Shown here: in pieces, positions 1-15,200 of the stretch
Layout of the letters: the number at the start of each line of letters is the position of its first letter
How positions within the stretch are numbered: the stretch's first letter is position 1
DNA from: Hydractinia symbiolongicarpus
Taxonomy: Eukaryota > Cnidaria > Hydrozoa > Anthoathecata > Hydractiniidae
Assembly: GCF_029227915.1 (NCBI RefSeq)
Contig: NC_079879.1
Location: 16,304,001-16,368,000, forward strand
Reading direction: 5' to 3'
Length of the DNA stretch: 64,000 bases
The notes under the pieces: generated by a model
Database searches by the model: none
Told to the model about the DNA's origin: nothing
What the model saw: the letters and a program-made list of their open reading frames with translations, nothing else
Position numbers and translations under genes: made by a program

Positions 1-13
1 TGAATTTTCTTAC

Positions 14-234
14 TTGATTTGTCCATTTTCAATGAAATCAAACTGTTTTAACACAAATCCAATAAACACTTGATCGGAATCCAACAAAGAATAGTTGACA
101 CGCAGTCGGATTAATTGATCAAGAAGATGGATAGACTGACATTGAAGTTGAGTACTGCTTGTTGTTGTGTACGCTTTCAATGCTTGAATTACCAGTGGTT
201 CAAATAGTCGTATATATGATTGAATTGAAGATAC
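14..234 (-). CDS. HTT: HTT coding exon 20 (221 bp, aa 1342-1415), last in window
   Basis: Reads [20 protein letters not shown], then [20 protein letters not shown] and [14 protein letters not shown]. It is almost identical to human [20 protein letters not shown] ... [20 protein letters not shown]. The acceptor is ATTATAAG and the donor CAA/GTAAGA, leaving two bases for an exon beyond the left edge. Confidence 0.94.
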
Positions 235-3200
235 CTTATAATATCAATAATTTAAGTATTTTATTTAACCTAAATACAATTAGTAACAAAAAGATTTTTA
301 TCAAATCGTTACATTCAAACCCTTCATAATAAGGCAATCTGTTAATGTACTACTTTAAACTACATAATAAAAAAAGTTTATACCCGTTCTTTTGACACCT
401 TTGCAGTTGGACGTTGATGAGATGTACTGTTCTTTTTAAAGTTTTTGATAAAGCTGAGTGCTCGTGAACTAATTTAGAAAAGACCAATATTTAAGCGATA
501 TCACTCAATAAATTAATTTTACTACAAATATTAAACAAAGAAATTAAATAGTACTACATACCTACGGTCATGAGTTGAACTGTGAGAATCAACTACTGGT
601 ACCAACGTTAAGGAATCAGATACTTCATGATATGATTTTAGGAAGCAGCTGTCATACATACCAAAGCTTTCAAAAGAGACACCAGATGGCTCAGAAGATG
701 TCTCATATACAAAGGTAGGATCACCATGTGTGTAAACTAAATGTCGTGTACTTTCTGCTAATCTAAACACACCTGGTTGGCTTGCCACATTTGTACCAAA
801 TAGACCTTTAAGAAGCTAAGGCAATAAAAGCAATGTATAGCTTTTGACAAAAAGGGAATAAAGGTAAACCCAAGAAAAAGAAAAAAATGTATTTGAGGTA
901 AAAGCTTTTTTTCAGCTTACAACATCCCTTCATTTTATGTACTGATGATTTCATTACTCGAAAAGCTTTTACTTTAAATAGATATGTATTTTAATTTTCC
1001 TGCATTTTAAAAATTATGGCACAAAGAAAAAAAGGCATGAAAAGAATACAAAAAATGTGGGGTTTTTACATTAGGAGATTGGTCAGTAAACCTGGTTAAA
1101 CCCACACTAAGATATGCATGATGTAATTTACCTGTTGTACTGCCAAAAAAGTTGACTCCTCTTCAACACGTGCTGTAGCTTTTAAGTAATCAAGAAATTC
1201 TTCTGCATGAGGCCCAAGTTCATTAAATGTTGCTAACTCAAGCAATAAACTAAGAGATTCTAAAATACCACGTACAAATGCAACAAATTTATCTAAAGAG
1301 GTTGAGATGGATGAAGCTTGGTAATTTTTGAAGGCACCCTTTGCAACTTCATAAAGCTTCATAAAATGTGGAATATGCTGAAAAATTCCAAGCTTTTCAA
1401 TCTTTTCACCAGAAGAAGGCGTGGATGGTGTCCCAATTGTTTTTGTTTCAGTGGTGGGAGTATTTTCACCAGTCGTGTTTAAATATGTGTCAGTATCTTG
1501 TTTTTTGTGCATGGCTTTCCCAAGTGTGAATCTGCGGGGAGAATTAGCAGGTGCAGTAGATTGCATTGATGACACTCCTTGTGGCGAAGATGGAGATGAT
1601 GCTGTGACAGTGCCAGGTAATGGTGTTTTGTCTTTGTTTTGAAATCCCAGTTGAAGCTAAAAACAAAATCATAAATAAGTTCAACTTTGCAAGATAAACA
1701 AGGAGGAAAAAGTTTAAACTAAATTTAGAAATGTCTATTGCATTGTGATTATCCATGCAGGAATGTCAGCTTTTCTTATTGGTTGACAAGGGATTCAATA
1801 AGTAAATCAATAGGTGTGGGGCACATAGTAATCTATATAATAATACGCCGGTTCCGTGTGTGTGTGACAGGCAAAGTTGGTATGCTTATTTTTCTTTGAT
1901 GTCCCCGAAAAATGCATGTCTAATACGTTAAATTTTCTGACGTTACGGCGCAACGTCAATAATACTACTTTAACGTCAATATCTTATAATAAATTATTGA
2001 AGCCATTGCAATGCACCTAAAACTTTGAGGGCAAATAACTTGGAAACGAGGTGGTGACGTCAATGATTTTTCACCGCATGGGTAACTAGGGACCACCTGG
2101 GACCAATTTGGATAAGTTCCCCAAACCTGGGTCCCCGAATCCGTTTTGGAAGGAATGGGTTGATGACGTGATCAAAAAACCTTAACCCTAATATCTCTGC
2201 AACCGTTTGTCAAAAGTACATGATCCGATACATTTATTGATCAGCGTTTTAAGATCTATGCGATGAAGTCAACAGGTATAAAAATCCAGCCCAAAAAATT
2301 TTTAGGTTTTGACGTGCCATTACTGACGTCAGCAAGATTTTTAAACGCTCATATCTCATTAACCGCTCATCAAAAGCACATGATCATATATATTTTCTTG
2401 GTCAGCGTTTTAAGCTCCACACAATGCAGGCAACGTGAAAACAAGCTTCTGAATTATTTCTTTTGTTGATGGGTTGCTGACTTGATCAAAATTTAAAAAA
2501 CGCTTCTTTTTCATTTTTATCCTGGCCCAGTGGATTTTTCCAGAGCCTTTATCGACTAGTCTCTATAATAATACGCCAAGTCTGTCTGTCCGTCTGTCTG
2601 TCTGTCTGTTTCGCTGGAAGAAAATTCCACGGTTACACGTTTTTGTTTTCCTTAAGAATTTCACAAAATTTTGCAGGAAAAAATATTTGGTGATGATAAA
2701 AAATTACTGAATGCTTGAACTGAAACTATCTTTTACATTTTATGTTTAACTTTTGTGAGGAAGGACCATATGCAAGATATATACTAAAAGAAATAATTTG
2801 ATATTCTACACTTTCCAAGTTGTATTTTTGTATGCACTAAAATGACTGCTTCTTCTGCAGTTGAATGTGATGTATTTCATATCCTTTTTGTGGAAGATTT
2901 TATGGGTGAAGACAATATAGAACATGCCAATTGAAGTGATTTTTGCTCTTTTTGATTCGCTCCTCAGAAACCTTTGTGTTCTACATTTAGTATGAACTTT
3001 TGCGAGGAAGGACTATATATATACAATGTTTTCAAAATAATGATTTTTGTTGATTTGAAATTTACTCTTTGTTCATTGCTTTTATGACATTTCAGTTTAA
3101 AATGTTTGGTAAAGGGCAGTATGGATCATTGGACAAAAAAAGAGAAGACTGCCAAACTTCAAATTGCAATGAAATGACATTAGTAATATTCCAAAATAAC

Positions 3201-6200
3201 CTTTGACATCCTTAAAATTTTTAAAGGTATTGATACAGTGATGTAAGTTCAATATTACAACTTTAATTAAATTAATATCTAAGTTCGTAAAATTTCCTTA
3301 CACAGCTGAGAACCTTAACAAACAAGCAAACTAACAGATAAAGGACTACCTTGGCTGCATTTGCCAACGGATTAGTTTGTTCTATTACATGAGTTAAAAC
3401 ATGCAATAATCTTGTTATATGTACAAACAATTTTTTAGCATAAACAATAAGTTCAGCGTCTTCCAGTGATGACCATTGACAATCACCAATAATAGTGTCA
3501 ACTTCAGATTTTTGTTCTTGTGTTGCTTCTGCAGCTTTTTGATGTAATTGCTTTAAACCTGCACCACAGATGAAGTGCACACAAAGCTGGAAAATAAGGT
3601 ATAAAATTCAGTAAACTTGAGTCGCTTTTATCAGATTACATGCTTTTATGTAACTTTTCCAATAACTGGCATAAGAATGTTAATTTTATATTAGTATCAT
3701 TACAAAACAGACTTTTAACAGCACAAGCAAGATACCTTTAAACCTTCCTGGTGTGCTTGAAGATCCAATGTCATCCATGAAGTTGATATTAAATTAAATG
3801 TAACATTCAACAAGCCATAAGAACTGCTATGTAGAAGATTAAAATTCAATTGACGCATTGGTTGTAATTTTGTTGACCTATCACGTGGATTCTTTGGAGA
3901 CTTTTTTAACTGATAACTTGGAAAAACTTCCCAGGCATATGGAAATGCGGAAATAGGATAAACCTCGGACAGCATAAAAAAACATTGCACACAACCATGC
4001 TAAAGAAAATATATTGATTAAATTTTATGGGAAAGAAATACAAATACACTCTAAAACATAAAAAAGGTCAACAATGAGTACTAGTTATCAGAGTACAGTA
4101 CAGAGAACACAAGTATAGAGTACAATATGGCAAATTTTTTTAAGTTCTGATATTTTTGTCATGTACGAGGCTTCAGTGTGATAACTAGTTTATCATTAGT
4201 GTGAAAAATCTTATGACATGATTCCAAAATGAAATGAAATACGAAAAAAATGTGAAGTTCTTTTCAAAGAGTTTGTTTGGATTTCCATAAAAAGCTGGAA
4301 TAATTAACACTTTTTTTTATAAATAGACAACAATCAACTAAGTAAAATGTCAAGGAAAACAAGCAATTAAAAGTGAAATTACTGTGACTAATACATCATA
4401 AATTAAGTTGGTGTAGGTTCTTTTTTTTTGAAAATTAAGTTTTAAAAAATACAGAACCTTTCAATAGAGATGCTTAAGGATACGGTAGCCCCTTTTGACA
4501 CATGTTTAGTATATTCAAAATATCTTCTTAACATGTCCCTTTTTTAAAAACATTTTTATATATTATAAAACATTAATAAATTCCCTACGAGTATATAAGA
4601 GAATAAATTCGTGAAAAAAAACTGGAATGGAGAAAAAAATTTCCAAACAAAAAAACACCCTTCTGTTAAAGCTTTGGTAACTCCCCTCCATCAATTTTTT
4701 TTTTCATTTAAAAATACCTCGTTGTATTGCTCTTATTCAGCTATACAATATCTTACTACAATTTTTCAAAAAATTATTTGTTCTCAAGTTATAATGTATT
4801 TTGTCTAAAATACTTCATAAATCCACGAATTTACCTCGTTTGATGAATCAATCGTCAATAACTCGATAATTATTCAAATTTCGAAATAAAAAAAATAATA
4901 AAAAGAATTTGTAGCCAGACATGTAACTGTTTCCAAAAAAATAGTTTTACTAGTTTTCAACGAAATGAAGTGGATCCCCTCCATTTCGTTGAAAACTAGC
5001 GAAACAATTTCAGTAACAAGAATTTATAAGAATTTTCAGGAATCTTTATAAAATCTTGATAATTTTTTGTAACAAGAATTTTATGAGATTTTTCAAGAAT
5101 CTTGATAAGATCTTGAAAAGATCTTGTAAGATATTATTAAATAAGATTTACTAAGTTTTGTTAAGATTCTTAACAAGATTATACAAAGATCTTGTAGCAT
5201 CTTGTCATAAGCAAGATCTTGCAAGATCTTACAGGATGTTACAAGATCCTACTAAGATTTTATACCAGGGGAGTTACCAACACAAACAGGCAATGTATTG
5301 CCGAATTTCTTGTTTGGAGAAAATAAGGCTCAAACATTTCTTCTGGTACCTGTGCAAAACTGTGGCCTTGGAATTTTAACCTCGTTAATAATTAATGACC
5401 TAAAAAACATTTACGGTATAAAATAAAAGTAAGTTAAAAATTTGTATTAGTAGATATAAAGCACGGCTTCCAAACGTACAAATAAAAATTTTTTCTTCTA
5501 CTGGGACTACGAAGTCTCCTCATCGTTAAACAAATCTTCAGTCTGTTGATTAAACCATGAGGCAACGTTATATCTTAGTTTTTTTTTTTTTTTTCATCTT
5601 CCTTTATTTCTAATTTTTGATTTCTCTTTCTTCCTTTTCTTTTTTTTTGAAAATGGTTTGTTGAACCTTCCCATTTTTATTAACAATCGATAAATTATGT
5701 CTTTAACAGTATAACTTCAAATTATTTCAAAAAAAATGCTGAATAATTTATAGCTTGTTAATAACAGTGTGCATGGTGAATTATATTTCAAATACTTTAA
5801 AGCCTGTGTCACACCTATGAAGCAGATGCAGATGCTGATGCAGAAGCAAGTTAATGTGAGCATGACTAAAGCAAGTGAAGCAAGCGTGAAGAATGAAGCC
5901 AATGTTGAAGCAACAATATCAAATTTTTTTGATATTCTTGCTTCATTGCTGCATCTGCTTCATGCTTACTTCATGATTTTTATGGTGTGAGCAAGTAATG
6001 CAAGGTGCGCAAGTGAAGCAAATGGTAAAAAACAAAAACAAAAAAGCAGAACTTATCATAACAACAAATATGGCAGATGAAAAACTTGCCGAAGTTGTCA
6101 GGAAATATACAATTTTGTATGATAAATCCGATAAAGACCACAAAGATAAAAACAAAAGATTCCGAGCTTGGAATGATGTTGCAACCTAGTTAGGTTTACA

Positions 6201-9200
6201 AAATGGTAACTCGGGCTACTTAAGGCCAGTCTTTTTTTATTTCAGGGTCATTTTTTACAACTCAAGTTATAAAGGTTGTGGCATAATTTATTAGCCACCA
6301 TATCATTATATGAATAGTGAAACGCAAAATTCACCTTTTGTGAAAAATTTTGATGACGTCATATGCCATAAACGCGCTTTACCCGCAGTTTTTTTCAAGC
6401 GGTTTTCCGCACCATTAAAGGGTCTTTAATTTCGCGGGAAGTAGCATAAAAGCAAGTCTTGACATGAAGTGTTTTTCGAATACTCTGTATCAAATTGAAA
6501 TATTTACCTTCCGCGAAGATATGACGTAGTCAATTTCAAAAAATTATATAAACTAACAACAGGGTTAACCTATAAATATACCACGTAAGATGCGCTTTTA
6601 CACCCTTTGTCGCAAAAATTGTGGTTGTTCAATAACGCGGAAAACCGCTTAAAAAAAGCGCGTTTTTGGCATATGACGTCATCAAAATTTCTCGGAGAAA
6701 TTGAATTCTGCATTTACTATTCATATAATGATATATTGGCCAATAAATGATGCTAGATTCTTTATAACTTGAAATAGTGAAAATGACCCTCAAATAAAAA
6801 AGGACTGGCCTTAAGTAGCCCAAAAAGTTGAGAAATCCTATTTTTATAGCTTACATACCTGAAAAATGTGAGCATTGCGCTATCATTTTTTTTAACAACA
6901 AATATCCCAAAATCATAACTAAATACACCTCTTCATCCATGTTTATCAAAAGAATGCAAGTGATCTTCTTGCGCTAGTGTGAGCTACTTGCTTCACCTCT
7001 TGCTTCACACTAACTGTGCATGCTTACTTCACTTGCTTCTGCATCTGCTTCATAAGTGTGACACAGGCTTAAAGTTTAATAAAGAGCTTGGGTGTTTAAA
7101 GAAAATTAAATTCGAGACTCATATTCGGGGCAAGATCAAAGATAATGTTATGATGAAATACATTTTTCCTGTTTTATCCAACCAAAATAACACTTTTATA
7201 ATATATTTTTTCCAAAACTTACTGGAAACTTAGCATAGAAGTTACATTTGTGAAAAAAAAAAAATTGAAAAATTTTCACTCAAGGTTCTGCCGTATCCTT
7301 AAGGCGGTATGGTAAATAATTATTATTTTTTAATTTTTTTTTTTTAAGGAACATATTACTTTCAAAACTGCTCCTTCCAACGAACTAATTTTTATTCCAA
7401 AATGTTTCCTGGAAATGGAAGGATTTAGTGTTACAAAATATTTTCTGTTCACGCAATATTTATGCATAAAGAATGATATATAAGCAAGACAAAAGCACTG
7501 CAAAAAAGGTTGAAATATATAATGTAGCATTTTTTTATTATTATTATAAGTTTCTTTCTGTTATCTTGAAAATGTCTTCGAAATCGTCAAATTATTATAG
7601 AGATCCATGTAAAACTTCAAGGAAAAGAAGGAAAAATAAACAACGGAAATTTGAATCAGGGAAACAAAATGTGCAAAGGTATTGAATAAGGGATCTTAGT
7701 ATGATCAAAATAAATTATTGCAAGAACAAGAGATCCGAGCTAATTTTGAAAAGGAAATCAACGCTTCTGCCAATCAAAACAAAATTGCAAGTTATGAATT
7801 CAACTCGTCTGAAATAATGGACACAAGTTGGAAGCTTGTTTGTTGAACAAATCATTTAAAACTGCATACCCGTCATCCCTCATGTTTTTTCCAATTTCTT
7901 CCTCCAACGACAAAACATTGCCTGGGTTTCCATCACTGTGTTTTCTCTGCAATGTTTTATTTGCTTTTGGCATTTTTATATGCTTATTATAACAAATATT
8001 TTCACAAAACAAAAAGAGAGTTGAATAGAATGATTTTCATGATTACATTTATATCCATATTTTACCCTCAAACTCCCTGACATGAGAAAGAATATCATTA
8101 TATCAGAAACAAATGCTTTGAGAATTATTTATTTTGCTTTATTATGACGGGGGCATTCTTATGTAGAAAATGTGTTGAATAAGAGTTCTACAAGTTCACT
8201 TTAAATAACTAATTAGTAATTAACATATTCTCTTTTCAATTTCATGTAACAATCACAGGTCGAAAGAAGAAACTTCATTTAATAATTAATTTTAATATTT
8301 GGTCAGCGGATTTGGATACAAAAGTGATTATAAGAAAAATAAAAAAAAGTTGAGTGTTATTTTTATGATCTTATAGATGTTTTACATCATATTTTCAAAA
8401 CGAATAAATTTGAGAAAAAAATGAGACACACAATTAACAGTTGTGAAGCTGAAAACGAAAATTTCATGACGTCATCTAATGTATTTTTGAGACAGATTCC
8501 TTTTAAGAAGAGTGGGAAACCGAAAATTTTACGAAAAAAATTATTCAGAGTCGTTAATGAAGTTTTTTTTTTTTTGAAAACTTGTATACTTTTGAGACTA
8601 ATCCCTTCACAGTTGGCCACACCTACTTTTTATGACTTTCGACTATATTTTTAATCTTACAATATTTTAATTTTTTTTTCTGTCATATTGTAGAACAAAC
8701 GTTTGTTAACAAGTACATATACTTTTATGATGTTTTTTTAAAAGGAAAGTTGAAAAAACATGCTTTAAACAGAAGAGGTGCAATTTACCTTAATAGCCAT
8801 CGTTGTAGAAAATTGTGGACAATAAAATCACATATACAAAAGCTTTTTTTTTAAGTTTTGTTTTGATAACATCAGTAATTATTTTAAAAACTTGCTGTTT
8901 TTTACTACTTAGACTTCTGAAGAAAATTTTTCCCTATGCCTCTCCCCTCAGCTAATCACATTGGAGATATTTTTACTCTTTATACCTTTTTCCTCGTATT
9001 TTATACAGGTTAAGCCATTTTGTGATTTACTTTAAAGGGTATTGTGTTTTTACAATCCTAAAATAATCTCTAAAAAATTCAATGAACATACATTCATAAA
9101 CTTTGATGTGGCACAGTTCTGTTGCTTCATGACACATCTGATAACATACGATAAATTTGTTTCCAAGATTGATTTGTTTTTAAGATTGAATTTCTTTCCA

Positions 9201-12200
9201 AATGACACAGTTTCATCTTCAAGATATGATTGGACGTCATCAAGCATACAACATTTATGAGAATAAACCTTGCCAGTTGACGTACAGTGAAGGTTAGGTA
9301 TAATTCTGAAAAGTTAGTATATTAGTTAGTTGCGATGGGAGCAAATTATTTACCTTACAATGTACAATTTCAATCAATTACTTCATAGTAAACCCTTCCA
9401 CAAGTGGTGTAACCCTATAAGATTTTCAAGGGAATGGACTCCATAAAACAACCTTGCATGCATTTGTGTGATCAGATTTTATTTTGTTTTGAATATATTA
9501 ATAATCTGTTTGTAACCATTTCCTAATTGTGATAAAGTAGTATTGCAGTTTTCATTGATATGTATTTCAGGCTTTTTTCCGTAATAAATAAATCTCAACA
9601 TTATATGAACTCATAATATTGGTAAAATAAGTCTTTTTTACTTTTTAGTAGTTGTTACTTTCAAACAGTGGTTGGCCACTTATACAAAAACATGGGATAA
9701 TAAGTAAAAATCAGCAGAAGCCCACAAATTTCCTTACTACATTCACTTCTTTCTTGTGTAGTCATAAAATTCTGCTACTTAACAGCTATTATGTGGTCTG
9801 CGTCTATAAATATGAGCCTAATTCTCTGTTGACAAAAGTCATTGGGGCATAATCCAAAGACTTACAAGGATAGGACTATTTTTTTGTTCATAGTTTCAGG
9901 CTTGAGATTAATTTACACTATAAGTTTTATAAGTTTTGGGTTTACATTTAATCAACAAAAATCAGCCTTGTATCAAAATAGTTAGTTGCTTGACATTATT
10001 TTGTGTCTTAACTATTCTACAGTATCCTTTAGATGGCCTTATTTTTAACTAATTTTTTTTCCCATTGTCACTTCTGCAATCTCAGTTATTACTAAACGGA
10101 TAATGACTGACTGTTTGTTCCCTGACCTTGGGTTTTCTATTTTACAGTGCAACATCAAAACTAGTCAGCATCCGTTTTATTACCTGCCTGCATCTTATCT
10201 AAAAATAAATATTCCTTTGTAATTAAAAAACCAAAGTTAATTTATTGCTATGCCCAAGCCACCAAGGAAAAAAAACAATGCATGTTCGATTTTGATATCT
10301 TTGGAATTCAAGAGCATTCGATTTTAGACTTTTATAAGTTCACAAATCAAATTCAAATCATCATATGAATTGAAACGAAAAGATGGTTTTTGGTGAGCTT
10401 TTTTTATATTTTTTGTGTGCAATGAAAACGTTTTTTATTTGTTTACGTTTTTATGTTACCATTTTAATAATGACTTCCCAAACCAGTTAGTATGACTCTA
10501 TAAAAAGCCCTGTAAAAATAAGCCGTAAACCAATTAAATCATCAGATTTTTTCATACAACTGTTTTTTTGTATCAGTCAGGTAATAAAATTATTTATGAT
10601 TTTCCTTAAAAATCGAAATTTGGTTTCATTCTATTTATGCATGTCGCACCAAACAAGAGACCCAGATTCATATCCAAAAATGAACATAATTATTGTGATC
10701 ACAACAACAAATTTTATGTACACTCCCAGGTGTACCTGCTTGTGGCCTTCCTTGGGACTACAATAATAAAGTAAGTAACAGATTATTGAAGAGCAACACA
10801 GTAATTAGATTTACTTGACACAGGAAAGTGCTGCATTGTAACGAACTCTCGCATCTTCGTCTCCCAGCAACTTCACCAAAACATTATTAACAACTTCATA
10901 TTGTAATTTAACAAATTTTGTATTAAGCTTTGATAGCTCTTTAAACAGAATCCATGGTTGTCTTAAAAAAGACATTAATTTGTAATTAATTCTTTGAAAC
11001 ACTTCCATGATTTCAACCTGCAAGACGTAAACAAAAATTAAAAACTACAAATTGATTAGTAATTTATAGTTAATTTGTACTATATTTATATATTAATCTA
11101 TGTGCAGGTATATTTGAGGAAAAAACTTTTAAATTTGTATGTTGGTATTCTGCTAATTAAAATAATTTTTGTTTGAGGTCTTTAGAAAAAACATTACATG
11201 TTTGTTTTAAACATATCCGTAATACCCATGAGCATATTAAGCAAATAGTTTACGTGAAATTCCTGAATATTCCAAAAAGATATCATTCTTCCTTGCCTGT
11301 GCAGACATGTATTACATGTATGCTGACATAGAAATATTTTGAAAATGCATTTTTGTAAGAATACAATTTTAATTTCATTTTCGTTACTTACATTCTTTCA
11401 CAAAAAATATTTAAGGACATGTTTTGTTTCAATTGTTACTTTTTTCTAGACTGACCTAAAATTGAAATTTATTTCCCTGATTTTTTAATTTTTTGCCTTA
11501 TTTTAATCAGAAAACAGGCACTTTGCATATCTTGTTTTTCAGACTCCTGTGTGTACACAACTAGCAAAACGCATTTAACATGAGTGTTCTACATAAAAGC
11601 AACTCTTAAGAATCAATTATAAGAAAGTCAGGCTTACCTTGACCAACCAGTATGACGTATTTGCCAACGCAAGCATGCTCCATGCCAAATCATAAGCGTA
11701 AACATTATAAGAACTTTCAGAAAGTGGTAAAATAAAATTCTTTGTTGCAAAGCAACTTAGTTTGATTGCAATTGCAGACTCATCTTCAAACATTTTCACA
11801 ATTATCTGAAGCAATTTATGAATACTCAGATTTTCTAGAATAAAAATTATGTATGTGAAAACTAAAATTCAGCAATAAATTGCAGTCAAACAATAGTGAA
11901 TACCGTATTTTCCGTATATAGCCCGCGGGTTATATGTTGATTTTACAATTTCCACTGTTCGTGCGGGTTATAATTATTTTTTTTCGTGCGGGTTATAATT
12001 ATTTTTTATTTCACAAGTTTAAGCAGAACGCAAGTTATAATGTTGTGCGGGTTATATGATAAGTTTTATTTTTCAGTCGTTTATTGTGAAATTTAAAGTT
12101 TATACATTTACTGGTGCAAGCAAGTCAAGGTTTCCTTTTTTTAACAGGATCTTTTGTGCGCTGTCTTTCGTTTATTTGTAGTACTAACAATCTTATAAAA

Positions 12201-15200
12201 TTGTGCAGAATGAAATTAATCAAACATTGCCGGATAGTATATGTGGTAGTTTGGGAAGAAAGTAGGGTACACAAAAGATTAATAAAACTGCATGCGAGAT
12301 TCTATACGTAGTAACCTTACTTACCTATGTGATTTAATTTTTTTCACACAGTGAAATTGCTTTATATTTCTATTGCTTGCCAGTGTCCCTAATACGAGCT
12401 CTCTCTGCAACACAATTTTGGAGATCATTTTTTCTTTTGTGTTACATGTAATTCTAATCTATTTATATCTTTGCAATCACATTGAGCACATAGAAATGAT
12501 TTGCTTCTGGTAATAGAGGTGTATAGCAGGTATCATTTTCAGGTGTTATTGACATGTATTTCACAACCTAGTGACCAGTACTTCATTAATAATTTCTGTC
12601 AAAAATATTGAAAAATGTAACATTAAATATGTATAGATGATAATTTTCTTTTTTATCTTTGCTACCTTCAAGCAACAGGTGATCATTGAAAATATGAAAA
12701 ATAAATAAAAAATACAATTATTAAGACACATGCAAAAATCTCCTCCTCATTGCTACAATTGAATTTTATCATGCACACTGTGATTCCTGAGATATAAATA
12801 GATAACAAAATTATATAAACATTAGAAAAGAATGTTCCTTGCATCACTGTCACAGACAATCCGTGATAATTATTATGTTGTTTATTATTTCGACAATCGA
12901 GACAGGGAAGTTAAGACTGAGAGAGTCGCTAGTTCAGACACTCGGTTCTCGTGTTTACGGTTCACAAGTTTAAACGTCCCCCACTTTTCTCCAGCATGAA
13001 AAAAAATAATGGCACAGAACTAAAAAACAAACGGAAAAAGAAACCACACACACATGTTTATAAAATGATTTGTGTAAGTAAAAATACGCTGAATTTTTTT
13101 CTTAACACGATGCAGGTTATACGAAGGTGCGGGTAAGTAAAATTCACTGATTGAAATTTTATGTGGGTTATACAAAGGTGCAGGCTATCTGATAGCATCG
13201 GCTTTGTAACTCCCCAAAAAAGCTGAGCTGCGGGTTATACGATGTGTGGGTTATATACCGGAAAATATGGTAGATAATAAATTTTAGCCTCAGAATTGCC
13301 TTTCTTTTAAATACTAAAGTAAACTATCTCTGTTGACATGAACACAAATACATGCTAGCCAATGACAACTTGCCCCTGAAATAAAAGGGCTACTTGCATG
13401 AATCAAAAAAGAAAATAGTGCTAGTTACTCCATATGCCTTAATTTTAATTAGTAAAAAATAAATAAACAACTGAAAAGAAGGGCAGCATCCATATCTGTT
13501 GGATGCCTTTTCACTCAGAAATATTTGATATTAAAGACAACTTTGGAATTTGTAAAAATAATTACCAGTGTCATATATTATAGCAATTCGGTTATTCCAC
13601 TCATCAAGCTCTCCATTAGATGCTTGAACAATGGTAGAAATTAAATGACCAATAATTCCAGCAATAGCTCCTCGTATTTGTGGGTCAGAATGATCTTTAA
13701 ATAAGATGATATCTCGAACTAACTGACTGCTAACATTTTCTGCATCATTCATGATAAAGTCATCAGGTATAACCTTGGCAAACAAAGCCTCAGGAAATAA
13801 CCTTATTGCTGCGCTAATGCAGTGTAAAGCTAAAGACTTTACACTAACTCTGGTTTTTGAATCAGGAAGCAGTTGACCGGGTTTACCATTTAGCAAAAAC
13901 GAACACATCAGCCGAACACAATGTAAAATTGGCACTCCGATACAAGTCACGGCATCAAAATTGAATTGTCTTTCAATCACAGCACAGATATCAGCACTGG
14001 AAACTGATTCAAAGCGATATAGTTCATCTAAACTTGATTGGCTAACATTGTCTGGAATATCACTTACAGTACTTCCCAAATGGTCTCGATGAAAACTGAC
14101 TGGTTCACTTTCTATGTTTACCATGCTTCCTTGGGTGTATGTACGTGGTAGTTGTAATCCATCATCTTCTTCTTCTTCTCCATTGTCACCAACATTTTCA
14201 TTGTTATTAACCCTATCTGGTTCTCCAGCAGTTCCTTCGTCTGTTGACTTTGCTTCATACTGTGATACCTAAGCCAGTATATAAACATTTAAGAAATCTT
14301 GCTACATGAACATGATACAAATCGCTAAAAAATGCTAGTTACCTTTAAAGCTGGTATTTCAGGCATTGCAGCATAGAGTGCACTGTCAAGAGATTGGCCA
14401 CTCTCACCAAGAGCAAATTCAGAAATAGAAGATGTTTCCATGCTTTCTACCTTTTCTGACAGCATATCCGAACTGACTGACATGGAAGATATGCTTTGTA
14501 AATCAGGCGGAATTCCTGAATCACCAAATTCAGTAGGTTCAGAAGAGTTTTTTCTCTCTAAAATAAACAGTATATTAATCATGGCAGACTGTTAAATGAA
14601 AATCCACTGTTTATATGAAATGGCTTAAACCCTTAAAAAAGTAATTGATAAATACCTACAAAGATTTAAAACAGTTATTTAACATTGAATTTTCATTCTT
14701 ACCACCAGTTAGTGTAGCAAGTTGGCCAGTAATGGTCGGAGCAATTCCAGAAGGAGACAAAAGAATTTCCAGAAGTGGTTTTGCTTGACATAACAGTACT
14801 TGGTATAAATTTTCAAGAGCTGCAGTGACAACATTGTGATCAACATGCTTTGTACAAAACATAGTAACTTCATAAATCTAGAGTAAAAACAAAATAAAAG
14901 ATAAAAATAATTTTTTTACAAAAAAATATTGGTTTTCAGTGCAGAAAATGGTAGCAGTGTATACCTGTAAAAATTGTTTCTTTTCTAGAATTCTATCTTT
15001 TGAGTCAATTAGCTTGAAAGGAGATTTTTTAACACCAAAACTACCCTTCATGGTATGATGTGTGTTATCAACATCTGACAGGTGTGGCACAATGTTACGA
15101 AAACAGAGCAAAACACCGAGTATTGTGTGAGATGGAAGGTCATCTGTGAGAGGTGTAATCATTCCTTTCAATAAATAGGAAATAACATTGAAAACAGTAA

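Larger units (their letters stand above)
5801..7069 (+). mobile_element. PIF/Harbinger-like element, 3-bp TAA target duplication, MADF gene remnant
   Basis: Inverted ends AGCCTGTGTCACAC (5801) and GTGTGACACAGGCT (7069) are each flanked by TAA (5798-5800, 7070-7072). Imperfect subterminal repeats of GAAGCAGATGCAG type continue inward on both sides. A 3-bp TAA duplication is typical of PIF/Harbinger. The internal MADF-like fragment agrees, since such elements commonly carry a MADF/Myb-like DNA-binding protein. The transposase is absent, and a foldback MITE (6213-6821) interrupts the centre. Confidence 0.7.
4474..7302. mobile_element. DNA element with GGATACGG inverted ends and TTAA target sites
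   Basis: GGATACGGTAG at 4478 is mirrored by CTGCCGTATCC ending at 7298. Both are flanked by TTAA (4474-4477 and 7299-7302), so a 4-bp TTAA target duplication is likely. TTAA targets are known for piggyBac and Kolobok elements. No transposase of its own is visible. It is disrupted by the element at 5801-7069. It sits in HTT intron 14. Confidence 0.55.

Noticed and set aside
531-788. Stand-alone 85-codon ORF
   Set aside because: It is HTT exon 18 read past its GTATGT donor into the intron; the true exon is 562-815.
11901-13272. hAT or mariner assignment for the TACCGTATTTTCC MITE
   Set aside because: Neither an 8-bp nor a clear TA duplication could be established at either copy, so the superfamily is left open.
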